Shown here: positions 36,011 to 44,413 of the stretch, piece by piece
Position numbering within the stretch: position 1 is the first letter of the stretch
Layout: every line of letters starts with the position of its first letter
Assembly (NCBI RefSeq): GCF_022478115.1
Contig: NZ_JAKGSC010000001.1
Span: forward strand, 558,001 to 622,000
Direction: 5' to 3'
DNA: 64,000 nt
Source: Tenacibaculum aquimarinum
Lineage (GTDB): Bacteria > Bacteroidota > Bacteroidia > Flavobacteriales > Flavobacteriaceae
Notes under the pieces: model-generated
Databases searched by the model: none
What the model was told of the DNA's origin: nothing
Seen by the model: the letters and a program-made list of their open reading frames with translations, nothing else
Program-made: the position numbers and the translations under genes

Positions 36011-36946
36011 ATGTTACAAGTAAACAACATATCATTTAATTATAAAGAAAGTAAAAATGTTTTAAAAAACATTTCATTTCAAGTAGAAGCAGGAGAACAT
36101 TTATGCATAATGGGCGAAAGCGGAAGCGGAAAATCGACACTTTTAAAAATAATTTACGGATTATTAGACCTAGAAAAAGGAGACATTTCTTGGAATAAAG
36201 AACCCGTTTTAGGGCCAAAACACAACTTAGTTCCAGGTTTCGAAAACTTTAAATACGTAGCACAAGATTTCGATTTAATGCCATTTACTTCAGTTTCAGA
36301 AAATATTAAAAAATTCTTATCTCGTTTCTATCCAGAAGAAGCAGAAAACAGAACTCAAGAATTACTAGAAGTTATAGAAATGAAAGCTTTTGAAAACACT
36401 AAAGTAAAAAACTTAAGTGGCGGTCAGCAACAACGTGTTGCCATTGCAAGAGCCTTAGCAAAAGAGCCCGAAGTGTTATTGCTAGACGAACCTTTTGGAC
36501 AAATAGATAACTTTAAAAAGAACTCATTAAGAAGAAATTTATTTACCTTTTTAAAAGAAAAAAACATTGCTTGTATAATTGCCACACATGATGAAAATGA
36601 TGCACTTTCTTTTTCTGATAAATTGATTGTAATACAAGATCAAAAAATAATTGCTAACCAAACTCCAATAGCAATTTACAACAAACCAAAAAGTAAATAC
36701 ATTGCTTCTTTGTTTGACGATGTAAATGAAATTACTCTAAAAGGAGAAACGCATTTATTATATCCGCATCAAATTAAAATTGTAGAATCTATAGGTACTG
36801 AATCAAGTTCAGCACAGGCAACCGTTTTAAACTCTTACTTTAAAGGGTTTTATTGGTTAATTGAAGTTGAATTTGAAAATCAAATAGTATTTTTAAATCA
36901 TTCTCATGATGTAAGAAAAGGAAATTTTATTCAAATAAAATTATAA
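36011..36946 (+). CDS. ABC transporter ATP-binding protein with C-terminal TOBE-like domain
   Basis: The 311-residue protein has Walker A GESGSGKST (35-43), the signature LSGGQQQRVAIARAL, Walker B VLLLDEPFGQID and the H-loop ATHDENDA. The roughly 70-residue C-terminal extension (HLLYPHQIKIV... FLNHSHDVRKGNFIQI) resembles the TOBE domain of PotA/MalK-type importers. I set the start at the ATG at 36011; earlier in-frame ATGs at 35939 and 35972 add a non-conserved extension. No permease or binding protein adjoins it, so partner and substrate are unknown. Confidence 0.87.
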   Translation: MLQVNNISFNYKESKNVLKNISFQVEAGEHLCIMGESGSGKSTLLKIIYGLLDLEKGDISWNKEPVLGPKHNLVPGFENFKYVAQDFDLMPFTSVSENIKKFLSRFYPEEAENRTQELLEVIEMKAFENTKVKNLSGGQQQRVAIARALAKEPEVLLLDEPFGQIDNFKKNSLRRNLFTFLKEKNIACIIATHDENDALSFSDKLIVIQDQKIIANQTPIAIYNKPKSKYIASLFDDVNEITLKGETHLLYPHQIKIVESIGTESSSAQATVLNSYFKGFYWLIEVEFENQIVFLNHSHDVRKGNFIQIKL

Positions 36947-36949
36947 AAA

Positions 36950-36981
36950 AAATCACCTTAATTAAATAATTAAGATGATTT
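36950..36981 (+). terminator. Terminator after the ABC ATPase
   Basis: AAATCACCTTAATT at 36950-36963 and AATTAAGATGATTT at 36968-36981 form a stem with one mismatch. The trailing T tract is short, so it is less certain. Confidence 0.55.
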
Positions 36982-37122
36982 GAATGTGTGATTTAAACTC
37001 TATGAAAAATTGGGGGATATTTTTTCATATTGAAAATATTACAAGACAAAGATAAGCTGTGTTTGTTAAAAACAAATGTAATTAACCGCTTATAAACTGT
37101 TAAAATGGGAAAAACAAAAAAA

Positions 37123-37998
37123 TTAACTTGGATACTTTTTTCTAAATTCTTCTGGAGTTAAACTGGTATGCTTTTTAAAATACTTATGTAAATTGGTCGG
37201 GTCTTTAAAACCTACCTTAAAAGCAATCTCTTTTATAGAAAGGTCATACTGTAAAAGCAATCTTTTTACTTTAATAACAACAGTGTCATCAATAAACTCT
37301 TTTGCAGGTTTATTCGCAATAAATTTTACAACAGTATTTAACTTTTTTGTAGAAAAACCTAGCTTACTTGCGTAATCATAAACTTTTTTAGTTTTACAAT
37401 AATCTTCTTCTAGAATATTTTGAAATTTAATAAAATCTTTTAAATACTTACTCTGTTGATTATTATTATATTCTTTAGATTTTAGCCTATAAATTAATGT
37501 AATTAAAATATGTAAAAGGCTTCTTATAAGTTTATAAGAATAAATATCATTTATAACTAAAACCTCTTTTTCTATACCTTTTATTAATTGAGAAATACCT
37601 TTAAAATCTCTTTGCTCAAATTGAGTTTTAGGAGAAACTAACAATTCATTAAACATTTGTATTGCACTTGAAACCTCAATTTCATTTAAATAACTATTTA
37701 AAAACTCTTCCTTAAAACACAATAAAAATCCTTTAGTGTCTTTATTTAGATAAAACCGGTGCATTTGGTCTTTTCTAATTGCTAAAATGGTTCCTTTACT
37801 ATAATCATAGTCTTTAAAATCTATTGAATGCTTACCATTATTTTCTGTAATAAAAATCAATGCGTAAAAATCTACCTTATGGTTTCTTGTAAGAATTTCT
37901 TCACCTTCAAGTTCTGGTAAATTTTCAAAATTTATAATGTCAAAATTTGTTTTTTGAAGTTTTTTGTAATTGTGTGTCTTATATGAAGTGTTTGACAT
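37123..37998 (-). CDS. AraC family transcriptional regulator
   Basis: The 291-residue protein has an N-terminal cupin-like sensing region (LITENNGKHSIDFKDYDYSKG) and a C-terminal AraC helix-turn-helix pair (VYDYASKLGFSTKKLNTVV and LSIKEIAFKVGFKDPTNLHKYFKKHTSLTPEEFRKK). It reads as a typical AraC activator of 280-300 residues. Regulated genes and ligand are unknown. The next gene upstream of its start, at 38049, is also on the minus strand. Confidence 0.9.
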   Translation of the reverse strand: MSNTSYKTHNYKKLQKTNFDIINFENLPELEGEEILTRNHKVDFYALIFITENNGKHSIDFKDYDYSKGTILAIRKDQMHRFYLNKDTKGFLLCFKEEFLNSYLNEIEVSSAIQMFNELLVSPKTQFEQRDFKGISQLIKGIEKEVLVINDIYSYKLIRSLLHILITLIYRLKSKEYNNNQQSKYLKDFIKFQNILEEDYCKTKKVYDYASKLGFSTKKLNTVVKFIANKPAKEFIDDTVVIKVKRLLLQYDLSIKEIAFKVGFKDPTNLHKYFKKHTSLTPEEFRKKYPS

Positions 37999-38048
37999 TT
38001 AGTCTTAAAAGTTAATTATTAGATATTTAGACCTACAAAATACAACTT

Positions 38049-38498
38049 TTATATTATCTTTTTTATTATGGATTTATTATTGTTAAAAATAATCACATCA
38101 TTTTTCTGTTTACCTAATAACAGTTTACCAATTGGTGAAACTACAGAAATAGCAAAATATAAATTGCCCGAAATCTCTAATTTACCTGCAGAAATAGATA
38201 AAAAATAATTAGCTTTATCTGTACTAATTAAACTTCCTAGACGAGCAACTTTAGAGGTTTTTTCTACATCTATTCTTGCTAAAACTTCTTTCATTTGGGT
38301 AATTCCTGCCAATTGTTGTCCTGCTTTTTCCATTTCTAATTGCAACATTGCGCGCCCAGTTTCATGCTTATCGCCAGCAGAACTTTTGGTTTCCGATTGC
38401 AAAGCTTTCTGGTTAGAAGAAATTATCTCTTCAACAGTTTGTAAACGTTTGTTTACGTACTCTTGGCAAAGGTTGTATAGTTCTTGTTTTATTTTCAT
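38049..38498 (-). CDS. Gre-factor-like protein
   Basis: The 149-residue protein has an N-terminal helical hairpin (coiled coil, residues 1-75) and a C-terminal domain ending in VVSPIGKLLLGKQKNDVI, which matches the closing segment of GreA/GreB transcript-cleavage factors. The hairpin tip holds acidic residues (SETKSSAGDKHET) like the catalytic acidic tip of GreA. It may bind the RNA polymerase secondary channel. Similar proteins are often mislabelled 3-oxoacyl-ACP synthase, which the sequence does not support. Confidence 0.7.
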   Translation of the reverse strand: MKIKQELYNLCQEYVNKRLQTVEEIISSNQKALQSETKSSAGDKHETGRAMLQLEMEKAGQQLAGITQMKEVLARIDVEKTSKVARLGSLISTDKANYFLSISAGKLEISGNLYFAISVVSPIGKLLLGKQKNDVIIFNNNKSIIKKII

Positions 38499-38527
38499 AA
38501 GATTTCTGTACTGCGCTCGAAATTATA

Positions 38528-39637
38528 TTAATCTATTAATTCTGCTAATTCTTTACCAATTAAACTACCAATTGCAATTCCCATTCCACCTAAACGAACT
38601 CCAAAGAAAACATTATTAGACAATTGTTTTACAATAGCTTTTTTCTGATTCCCAACTCCCATAATTCCGCTCCATCTGTGTTCAATTTCAACATTTGTGT
38701 TTGGTAAAATTGTAGTTTTTAAAATCCTTTCTAATTCATTCTGAATAATTTCAGTTTCACCAAATTCTGTAGTTTGTTCGGTTTTAAAATCGAGATTTCT
38801 TCCGCCACCAAAAAGAATTCTATCATCAATATTTCTAAAATAATAATAACCTTTATCTAAATGAAATGTTCCTTTTATCTGTAAATTTTTTATCGGTTTT
38901 GTAATGAGAACTTGTGCTCTAGCTGGTTGTACTTTTTCGTTTAAAAGTTTGTTAGCAAAACCATTTGTAGCAATAAATAGCTTATTTGTTTTAAAGGTAA
39001 TTTTATCGGTTTTTACCTCAACAACATTTCCACTTTCAGAAAAACTTTCAACAGAAATATTGTTTAAAATTTTAATTCCATTTTTTTGAATTTTACTTAC
39101 TAATTCAGAAACCATTTTACCAGTGTTTATTTGACCTTCAAAAATATTTACAAAATGGTTTGGTAGTACATTTTTGAAACCAAATTTATATTCTTCAACC
39201 AAAAAAACATCAGCATTAAAAATTGGCTTTAAAAGTTTATTTATATTCTCTTTTTGTGCCAAACATTCTTCAAAAAACTGCTTGTCATTAAATAATTCGT
39301 ATCCAAAATTCTGCTGAAAATCTATATTAGAATCTCCTAAATTCTTCCGAAGTAATTGTAAACCATTCCAGCGTTTTTCAACCAAATTATAAACTTCTTC
39401 TTCAGAATGTGTATTTAAATCGTCAATAATTTCAGATAAACTTCCAAAACAGGCAAAACCGGCATTTTTTGTACTTGCTCCTTGCGGTAAAATTCCTTTT
39501 TCGAGAATCAAAATTTTAGCTTTTGGGTGTTTTTTCCGAAGTTCTAAAGCACAATTTAAACCCACAATTCCGCTACCAACAATTGTAAAATCGATGTTAG
39601 AAAACCATTCTTTATATTCCCAATAACTGTAATTCAT
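38528..39637 (-). CDS. FAD-dependent oxidoreductase (DAO family)
   Basis: The 369-residue protein has the N-terminal FAD-binding GxGxxG motif in FTIVGSGIVGLNCALELRK, an acidic strand end (ILILEKG) and a C-terminal closing segment RLGGMGIAIGSLIGKELAE typical of D-amino-acid oxidase/glycine oxidase-like flavoenzymes. It probably oxidises an amine or amino acid. It starts one base before the GNAT stop, so the two are translationally linked. The substrate is unknown. Confidence 0.85.
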   Translation of the reverse strand: MNYSYWEYKEWFSNIDFTIVGSGIVGLNCALELRKKHPKAKILILEKGILPQGASTKNAGFACFGSLSEIIDDLNTHSEEEVYNLVEKRWNGLQLLRKNLGDSNIDFQQNFGYELFNDKQFFEECLAQKENINKLLKPIFNADVFLVEEYKFGFKNVLPNHFVNIFEGQINTGKMVSELVSKIQKNGIKILNNISVESFSESGNVVEVKTDKITFKTNKLFIATNGFANKLLNEKVQPARAQVLITKPIKNLQIKGTFHLDKGYYYFRNIDDRILFGGGRNLDFKTEQTTEFGETEIIQNELERILKTTILPNTNVEIEHRWSGIMGVGNQKKAIVKQLSNNVFFGVRLGGMGIAIGSLIGKELAELID

Positions 39638-40090
39638 TTAAATTGTTTTTTCAAAACATATACTGTTGTCCATACCTTTATATTGCCCATAATTTGGAAT
39701 AATTTTATAAGCGCATTTTTTATAAAAAATTACAGCTTCTACTTGTCTTTTTCCTGTTTCTAAAACACATTTTTTATAACCCAATTCATTTGCCCAAATT
39801 TCTAGTTCCTTTAATATTTTTTGAGCAACTCCTTTACCTCTATTTTCCTCAGAAACAAACATTCTTTTTACTTCAACGGAGACATCATCAAACTTTTTAA
39901 TTGCGCCACAACCAATCGGTTTTTTAGCGTCATAAATAACAATTACTTGTTTTAAAACATCAATATTATTATACTGATTATAAAAATCATGTTCATCTCC
40001 ATCAGTAATTTTTAAATACGCATCTAAATGCTTAACCAAGTTTTTAAAATCTTGGTTTTTAGAGTTTGTTCTAATACAATTTGTTATCAT
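39638..40090 (-). CDS. GNAT family N-acetyltransferase
   Basis: The 150-residue protein carries the acetyl-CoA-binding motif A of GNAT enzymes in VKRMFVSEENRGKGVAQKIL, followed by LGYKKCVLETGKRQVEAVIFYKKCAYK. It would acetylate a small-molecule amine or a protein. It is directly upstream of the FAD oxidoreductase gene and shares its transcript. Acceptor substrate unknown. Confidence 0.85.
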   Translation of the reverse strand: MITNCIRTNSKNQDFKNLVKHLDAYLKITDGDEHDFYNQYNNIDVLKQVIVIYDAKKPIGCGAIKKFDDVSVEVKRMFVSEENRGKGVAQKILKELEIWANELGYKKCVLETGKRQVEAVIFYKKCAYKIIPNYGQYKGMDNSICFEKTI

Positions 40091-40181
40091 AATTTAAGAA
40101 ACCTACATGTTAAAAGGTTATACTTCATTTTAAAATGGTCATTGAGTAAAGTTACATAATCTGTTTAAATAATTTGTACCT

Positions 40182-40196
40182 TGGCACACTACTTGT
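40182..40196 (+). promoter_or_regulatory. Candidate sigma-54 promoter (-24/-12), site 1
   Basis: TGGCAC at 40182-40187, five bases, then TTGT at 40193-40196: matches TGGCAC-N5-TTGC except at the last position. It is in the gap before the gene at 40215, oriented toward it. A start of transcription about 12 bases on would leave a leader of under 10 bases before 40215, or more if the ATG at 40224 is used. Confidence 0.5.
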
Positions 40197-40214
40197 AAAT
40201 TATATTTTATATAA

Positions 40215-40706
40215 ATGAAGAATATGAAACTTATTGGTCTTTTTGCAATAATTGCAACATTATTTCAATGTGCAAGCATAAAATTTGAAGATAATCCGCC
40301 TTTTAAAATAAACAACGCAACATATAAAAACTATGTTGGTGGAATGCCTGGAGTTAGTGGAACTAATGTGATTATAAACTACGAAGCAACTGCTATGGTT
40401 AGTTTTGATAGTTTATTTTTTAAGGGAAGAAAAGCTAAAATAGAATTAGAAACTATTAAAAAGAAAAACTATATAAAAGGTCATTTTAATACTTCAACCG
40501 TAAATTCTAAAGAAGATTTAATACTTCATAAAGACAGCAAAAAAGAATACGGAAATAAAGCGCCAGAAAAGAAGTTTCCGTTCGAATTAAAAGAAAACGA
40601 AGCTGTAATAAGCTACTTAGAAAACGGGGAAACTAAATTTTTTAAAGTAGAGAATATTAAAAAAGGAGAAGCTGTTTTTTATCCTTCAGCAAAACCTAGG
40701 AAATAA
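40215..40706 (+). CDS. Putative lipoprotein, 163 residues
   Basis: The protein starts MKNMKLIGLFAIIATLFQC, a signal peptide that may end in a lipobox at the cysteine in FQCAS, although glutamine at -1 is not canonical. An alternative ATG lies at 40224. The mature part is polar and rich in lysine and asparagine. I recognise no family or catalytic motif. A sigma-54-like promoter precedes it, as with the next gene. Confidence 0.65.
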   Translation: MKNMKLIGLFAIIATLFQCASIKFEDNPPFKINNATYKNYVGGMPGVSGTNVIINYEATAMVSFDSLFFKGRKAKIELETIKKKNYIKGHFNTSTVNSKEDLILHKDSKKEYGNKAPEKKFPFELKENEAVISYLENGETKFFKVENIKKGEAVFYPSAKPRK

Positions 40707-40741
40707 AATACAAATAAATAACATGTTGACTATCAATAAAC

Positions 40742-40770
40742 AAAACACTCTTAAAAGGGTGTTTTTTATT
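40742..40770 (+). terminator. Terminator between the two lipoprotein genes
   Basis: AAAACACTCTT pairs with AAGGGTGTTTT (one T-G wobble) and a T tract follows. It ends at the same place where the second -24/-12 motif begins. Confidence 0.78.
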
Positions 40771-40772
40771 TT

Positions 40773-40787
40773 TGGCACGCAATTTGT
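40773..40787 (+). promoter_or_regulatory. Candidate sigma-54 promoter (-24/-12), site 2
   Basis: TGGCACGCAATTTGT at 40773-40787 matches TGGCACG-N4-TTGC with one change (T for C). It lies 33 bases before the ATG at 40821, giving a leader of about 20 bases. The same spacing and half-sites occur at 40182. Confidence 0.6.
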
Positions 40788-40820
40788 CTTAGTATAAGCA
40801 TAACCTTAAAACTTATACTT

Positions 40821-41741
40821 ATGAAAACTTTAAAATTACTCTCAATATTCCTATTAAGTAGTTTGCTATTTACATCTTGTGTAGTAAGCAACGATACTTA
40901 TTTAGATGACACAAGCGTTTCTTTAGAGCAATTAGTTACCGATTATGATTTATGGTATATAGATTACCATAGAACAACCGGAACAGGAGATATTCCTTTT
41001 GTATCTAGAGCTTTTACATTATCATTTTTAAATGGTCGTTTATACGCTAATAACAATATTGTAGATATTGGTAGAACAGGAAATGGTCTTGGAATTTTAG
41101 TTGGAAACTACAACACTTACAATGGTGTTTTAGAAACTAACCACGATTTAGATGGTTACAACGATTTTGATGTACATCAGATTTCATCAAACGAAATAAG
41201 AATATACAACCCAAGAGAAAATGTAAACTATTATTTAATAGGATACCAACGCAACAATTTTGATTACGATAAGTTATTTTATGAAAACATTGAATACTTT
41301 TTACAAGAATATATAGATTGGGAAAAAACGGCAGTAACTGGTGGAGTACCAAATGATTTTGATAATGAAAATTATCTAGCTTTTACTCCAGAAAATATAA
41401 CAACTTTTTATTCTTCTCAAGACGCGCTTGGCACGGATGTTGATTCTATAGATTGGGATTATGTAGGAGATTACAAAATATATGATGTAACTGGTTATGA
41501 AGATTTAAAAGTTTTAACACTTAATTATGATGGTGGAGATATAGAAGAGTTTGAATTGAGCGTTATAAATGACGGAAAGGTAAGTTTATATCATATAGAT
41601 TCAGAAACAAAGTACGATTTCTCTGGAAGAGGATTTATCCAATACCTTAAAGGTGGAGATGCTAATACAGCTGTAAGGAATAACGGTAGAAAACGTACTA
41701 AAGTAGTAAGAGAAAAAAAGATTAGAAGAAATTTAAAATAA
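40821..41741 (+). CDS. Uncharacterised lipoprotein, 306 residues, basic C terminus
   Basis: The protein has a lipoprotein signal peptide ending at Cys20 (LLFTSCVVSND). The mature region is acidic and rich in Tyr, Asn and Asp, and ends in a strongly basic tail (NNGRKRTKVVREKKIRRNLK). Homologues in Flavobacteriia are, as I recall, often labelled nicotinic acid mononucleotide adenylyltransferase; no nucleotide-binding motif is visible, so that label is not supported. Sigma-54-type control is likely. Confidence 0.72.
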   Translation: MKTLKLLSIFLLSSLLFTSCVVSNDTYLDDTSVSLEQLVTDYDLWYIDYHRTTGTGDIPFVSRAFTLSFLNGRLYANNNIVDIGRTGNGLGILVGNYNTYNGVLETNHDLDGYNDFDVHQISSNEIRIYNPRENVNYYLIGYQRNNFDYDKLFYENIEYFLQEYIDWEKTAVTGGVPNDFDNENYLAFTPENITTFYSSQDALGTDVDSIDWDYVGDYKIYDVTGYEDLKVLTLNYDGGDIEEFELSVINDGKVSLYHIDSETKYDFSGRGFIQYLKGGDANTAVRNNGRKRTKVVREKKIRRNLK

Positions 41742-41788
41742 AGTTTGGTTAGTTGATTTTTGGTTGGTTATTTATAACCAATTGAAAG

Positions 41789-41817
41789 AAAAGCCACCTC
41801 GAGAGAGGTGGCTTTTT
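41789..41817 (+). terminator. Terminator after the 306-residue lipoprotein
   Basis: AAGCCACCTC at 41791-41800 pairs with GAGGTGGCTT at 41805-41814 around GAGA, followed by T residues. Confidence 0.9.
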
Positions 41818-41875
41818 CTATGGCATATTTTCTTTTTTTAATAGAAACAACTACCTTTAACAAAAACAAAACTTA

Positions 41876-42628
41876 ATGAGTAAAACGGCATTTATTACAG
41901 GCGCAACTTCTGGTATTGGTAAAGCTACGGCAGAGTTGTTTGCAAAAAATAATATTAGATTAATTCTCTGCGGAAGAAGAGCAGATCGTTTACAAGAATT
42001 GCAACAAGAATTAAGCAAACTAACAGAAGTAACAACCTTACAATTTGATGTTTCTAAAAGAAACGATGTTGAAAAAGCTATAAAATCTATTCCAGATAAT
42101 TTTAAACAGATTGATATTTTAATCAATAACGCAGGTAATGCGCATGGTTTAAGTTCTATACAAGATGGAAGTATTGACGATTGGGACGCAATGTTAGATA
42201 TTAACGTAAAGGGATTGTTGTATGTTTCTAAAGCAATTATTCCAAATATGATTGATAACAACAGTGGTTTTATTGTAAATATTGGTTCTATTGCCGCAAA
42301 AGAAGTGTACGCAAACGGAAATGTATATTGTGCATCAAAACATGCTGTAGACGCTTTAAATAAATCTATGCGATTGGATTTAAATCAACATAATATAAGA
42401 GTTTCTGCAATTCATCCTGGTTTGGTAGAAACCGAGTTTTCAGACGTTCGTTTTAAAGGCGATACAGAAAGAGCAAAAACAGTTTACCAAGGTTATAAAG
42501 CCTTGCAAGCAGAAGATATTGCGGATATTATTCACTTTGTGGTTACAAGACCATATCATGTTAATATTGAAGATTTAGTTGTGTATCCAACAGCACAAGC
42601 AAGTGCAACTATGATAAATAAGAGTTAA
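41876..42628 (+). CDS. Short-chain dehydrogenase/reductase (SDR), YdfG-like
   Basis: The 250-residue protein has the NAD(P)-binding TGATSGIGKATAELF, the NNAG motif (ILINNAGNAHG), a catalytic serine in NIGSIAAKE and the YxxxK motif as VYCASKHAV. Arginines after the second strand (CGRRADRL) suggest NADPH preference. The closest known type is YdfG (3-hydroxy acid/serine dehydrogenase). The exact substrate is unknown. The next gene begins three bases after the stop. Confidence 0.9.
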   Translation: MSKTAFITGATSGIGKATAELFAKNNIRLILCGRRADRLQELQQELSKLTEVTTLQFDVSKRNDVEKAIKSIPDNFKQIDILINNAGNAHGLSSIQDGSIDDWDAMLDINVKGLLYVSKAIIPNMIDNNSGFIVNIGSIAAKEVYANGNVYCASKHAVDALNKSMRLDLNQHNIRVSAIHPGLVETEFSDVRFKGDTERAKTVYQGYKALQAEDIADIIHFVVTRPYHVNIEDLVVYPTAQASATMINKS

Positions 42629-42631
42629 AAA

Positions 42632-43774
42632 ATGATTAACAAACGCTTACTTATCAAAAATTTACTTTCTCATAACGATGAGAATAGTTTTTATGATAAA
42701 AAGCAAAAGTTATCCTTAAATTCTAAAGAAGGAAAAGCAAAGTTTTTAAAACATATATGTGCACTTTCCAATTCTAATCCTACTAATAATTCTTACATCG
42801 TAATTGGTATAGAAGATGAAGAAAGTAAAATTATAGGAGTCGATTTTTTTGATGATAGTAAGATTCAGAATTTAGTAAATGCCTATTTAAAAAATCCACC
42901 AAAAATTGAATACGAGAATGTTGCTTTTCCTCGTTTACCTCGTCATAAAGTAATTGGTTTGGTAACAATTCATCCAAATAACAACATTACTTCTTTACTT
43001 AAAAATGCTTGGAAATATAAACGGGAAACCATTTTTTACAGAAGAGGAAGTAACTCTATGCCTTTTCTTGGAACTAACTTTGAATTAAGAAATACCAACA
43101 AAAATATTGTTGAAGCTATTGAAAAAAATGCTCGTAATAATATTGAATTAACCTTAGACGGTGTCTTCGATTTTATGAATAGTCATAAACCAAAATACAA
43201 TCCACAATACAAAGTTTTTAAAGAGCAATTTGTGTTATGTTGGGCTGGAGAAAAAACAATTATTAAAGGCGAAGAATTTTATTCTAGAGTAGATATTGAG
43301 TTAATAAACGAACAAGTTAGGTTGTTTTATTCCTCTTTAGACGAAGTAAAAATTGAATACAATAATAACAGTTTTATAGTTACGGAATACATTCTATTAG
43401 GTATTGATAAAAATGAAACTCATTATCCGTTAGAGAAAACAATTATCAACTTTAAAGACAATGGAAAGCATGATATTGTTAATGAATTTTTATTTGATCC
43501 GCCACAATATAATAAAGAAGTAATTGAAAGTATTTACAAGAACAACAATGCAATAATTACTAAAATTGAAAATAAAACTCCTCTTTCGTTAACAGAACAA
43601 AAAGCTGTTTTTAAACTTCCAACAAGTTATTTAATTTGCTTTTTAAATGGTTTTTTAGATGCTCCTGAGCAACTTAAAAAAGCTAAAAATTATATTAAAA
43701 TGTTAGATAACAAAACAACATACATTAAGTATAAAGAAGCAATGCGTGTACTTAGAAAAGTAACGTATTATTAA
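42632..43774 (+). CDS. AlbA_2-domain (Schlafen-like) protein
   Basis: The 380-residue protein has an N-terminal AlbA_2 domain (LLSHNDENSFYDKKQKLSLNSKEGKAKFLKHICALSN, NSYIVIGIEDEESKIIGVDF), of the group formerly called divergent AAA-4 ATP-binding proteins and related to Schlafen. Similar domains occur in nucleic-acid-related proteins. The rest has no recognised motif. It is linked to the SDR gene by a three-base gap. Its role cannot be stated. Confidence 0.72.
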   Translation: MINKRLLIKNLLSHNDENSFYDKKQKLSLNSKEGKAKFLKHICALSNSNPTNNSYIVIGIEDEESKIIGVDFFDDSKIQNLVNAYLKNPPKIEYENVAFPRLPRHKVIGLVTIHPNNNITSLLKNAWKYKRETIFYRRGSNSMPFLGTNFELRNTNKNIVEAIEKNARNNIELTLDGVFDFMNSHKPKYNPQYKVFKEQFVLCWAGEKTIIKGEEFYSRVDIELINEQVRLFYSSLDEVKIEYNNNSFIVTEYILLGIDKNETHYPLEKTIINFKDNGKHDIVNEFLFDPPQYNKEVIESIYKNNNAIITKIENKTPLSLTEQKAVFKLPTSYLICFLNGFLDAPEQLKKAKNYIKMLDNKTTYIKYKEAMRVLRKVTYY

Positions 43775-43782
43775 TAAAAAAA

Positions 43783-43813
43783 CCTCACTACAAATTGTGT
43801 AATGAGGCTTTTA
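43783..43813. terminator. Hairpin between the AlbA_2 gene and the HHH gene
   Basis: CCTCACTACA pairs with TGTAATGAGG-like sequence with a mismatch; both flanking genes converge on it. A-rich and T-rich flanks fit a bidirectional terminator. Confidence 0.6.
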
Positions 43814-43829
43814 ACTATTTTAAAGACTA

Positions 43830-44390
43830 TTATCTTCCGCCGTCTAAAGCATCTTGCCAGTCTTTTAATTCTTGCCATTTTCCTGCTGCAGCTAAACCTG
43901 CTTGTTTAGGCCAAGTTTTTGGATTGTGCATTTTAAAACGTGCGCCACCGCTTTCTAAAACTTCTTGACATTTTTCTACTGAAGTTGATCCTAAACCTGC
44001 CCAAGTTTTTACATCAAAATTATGGAATAACTCTTGAATTTTTGGTCCAATTCCTTCAACAACTGTTAAGTCGTTTTCTTTTACTTTTTTACCAAAAGCG
44101 GCTTTAGCTGCCGCTGCATCAAATGCAATTGCTGTAGCTGCTGCACCTGCAAATGAAGATGCCATGTTAGCTGTTCCACTTCCGCTAGATAAACTTGATT
44201 TTGCTGAAGACAAGTCACTTTCTAAACGAGTTTTACTTGCTTTACAAGCATTTAAATCTGCTTCTAAACTTGCAATTCTAGCATTAGAATCATCATTATT
44301 TTCACCTCCGCTAAGAAGTTTTCCTAATAAATAACCTAATATAGCCGAAATAAGACCTACTAATAATGGGATTAATATACACCAATTCAT
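43830..44390 (-). CDS. Membrane-anchored protein with C-terminal helix-hairpin-helix domain
   Basis: The 186-residue protein has one N-terminal transmembrane helix (ILIPLLVGLISAILGYLLG), a coiled coil (IASLEADLNACKASKTRLES), an Ala/Ser-rich linker and a C-terminal helix-hairpin-helix-type domain beginning DLTVVEGIGPKIQELFHN and closing with WPKQAGLAAAGKWQELKDWQ. This C-terminal domain resembles helix-hairpin-helix domains seen next to ribosomal L21 and NADH dehydrogenase-like proteins. It lies 23 bases after the OmpA-domain gene on the same strand. Function unknown. Confidence 0.75.
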   Translation of the reverse strand: MNWCILIPLLVGLISAILGYLLGKLLSGGENNDDSNARIASLEADLNACKASKTRLESDLSSAKSSLSSGSGTANMASSFAGAAATAIAFDAAAAKAAFGKKVKENDLTVVEGIGPKIQELFHNFDVKTWAGLGSTSVEKCQEVLESGGARFKMHNPKTWPKQAGLAAAGKWQELKDWQDALDGGR

Positions 44391-44413
44391 AATTTATATT
44401 TTTTAAAGTTTGT

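Noticed and set aside
38049..38498. Label 3-oxoacyl-ACP synthase
   Set aside because: There is no thiolase fold or catalytic cysteine; the sequence resembles Gre factors.
41429..41443. A third TGGCAC-N5-TTG match
   Set aside because: It lies inside the lipoprotein gene at 40821 with no gene start following at a suitable distance, so it is most likely chance.
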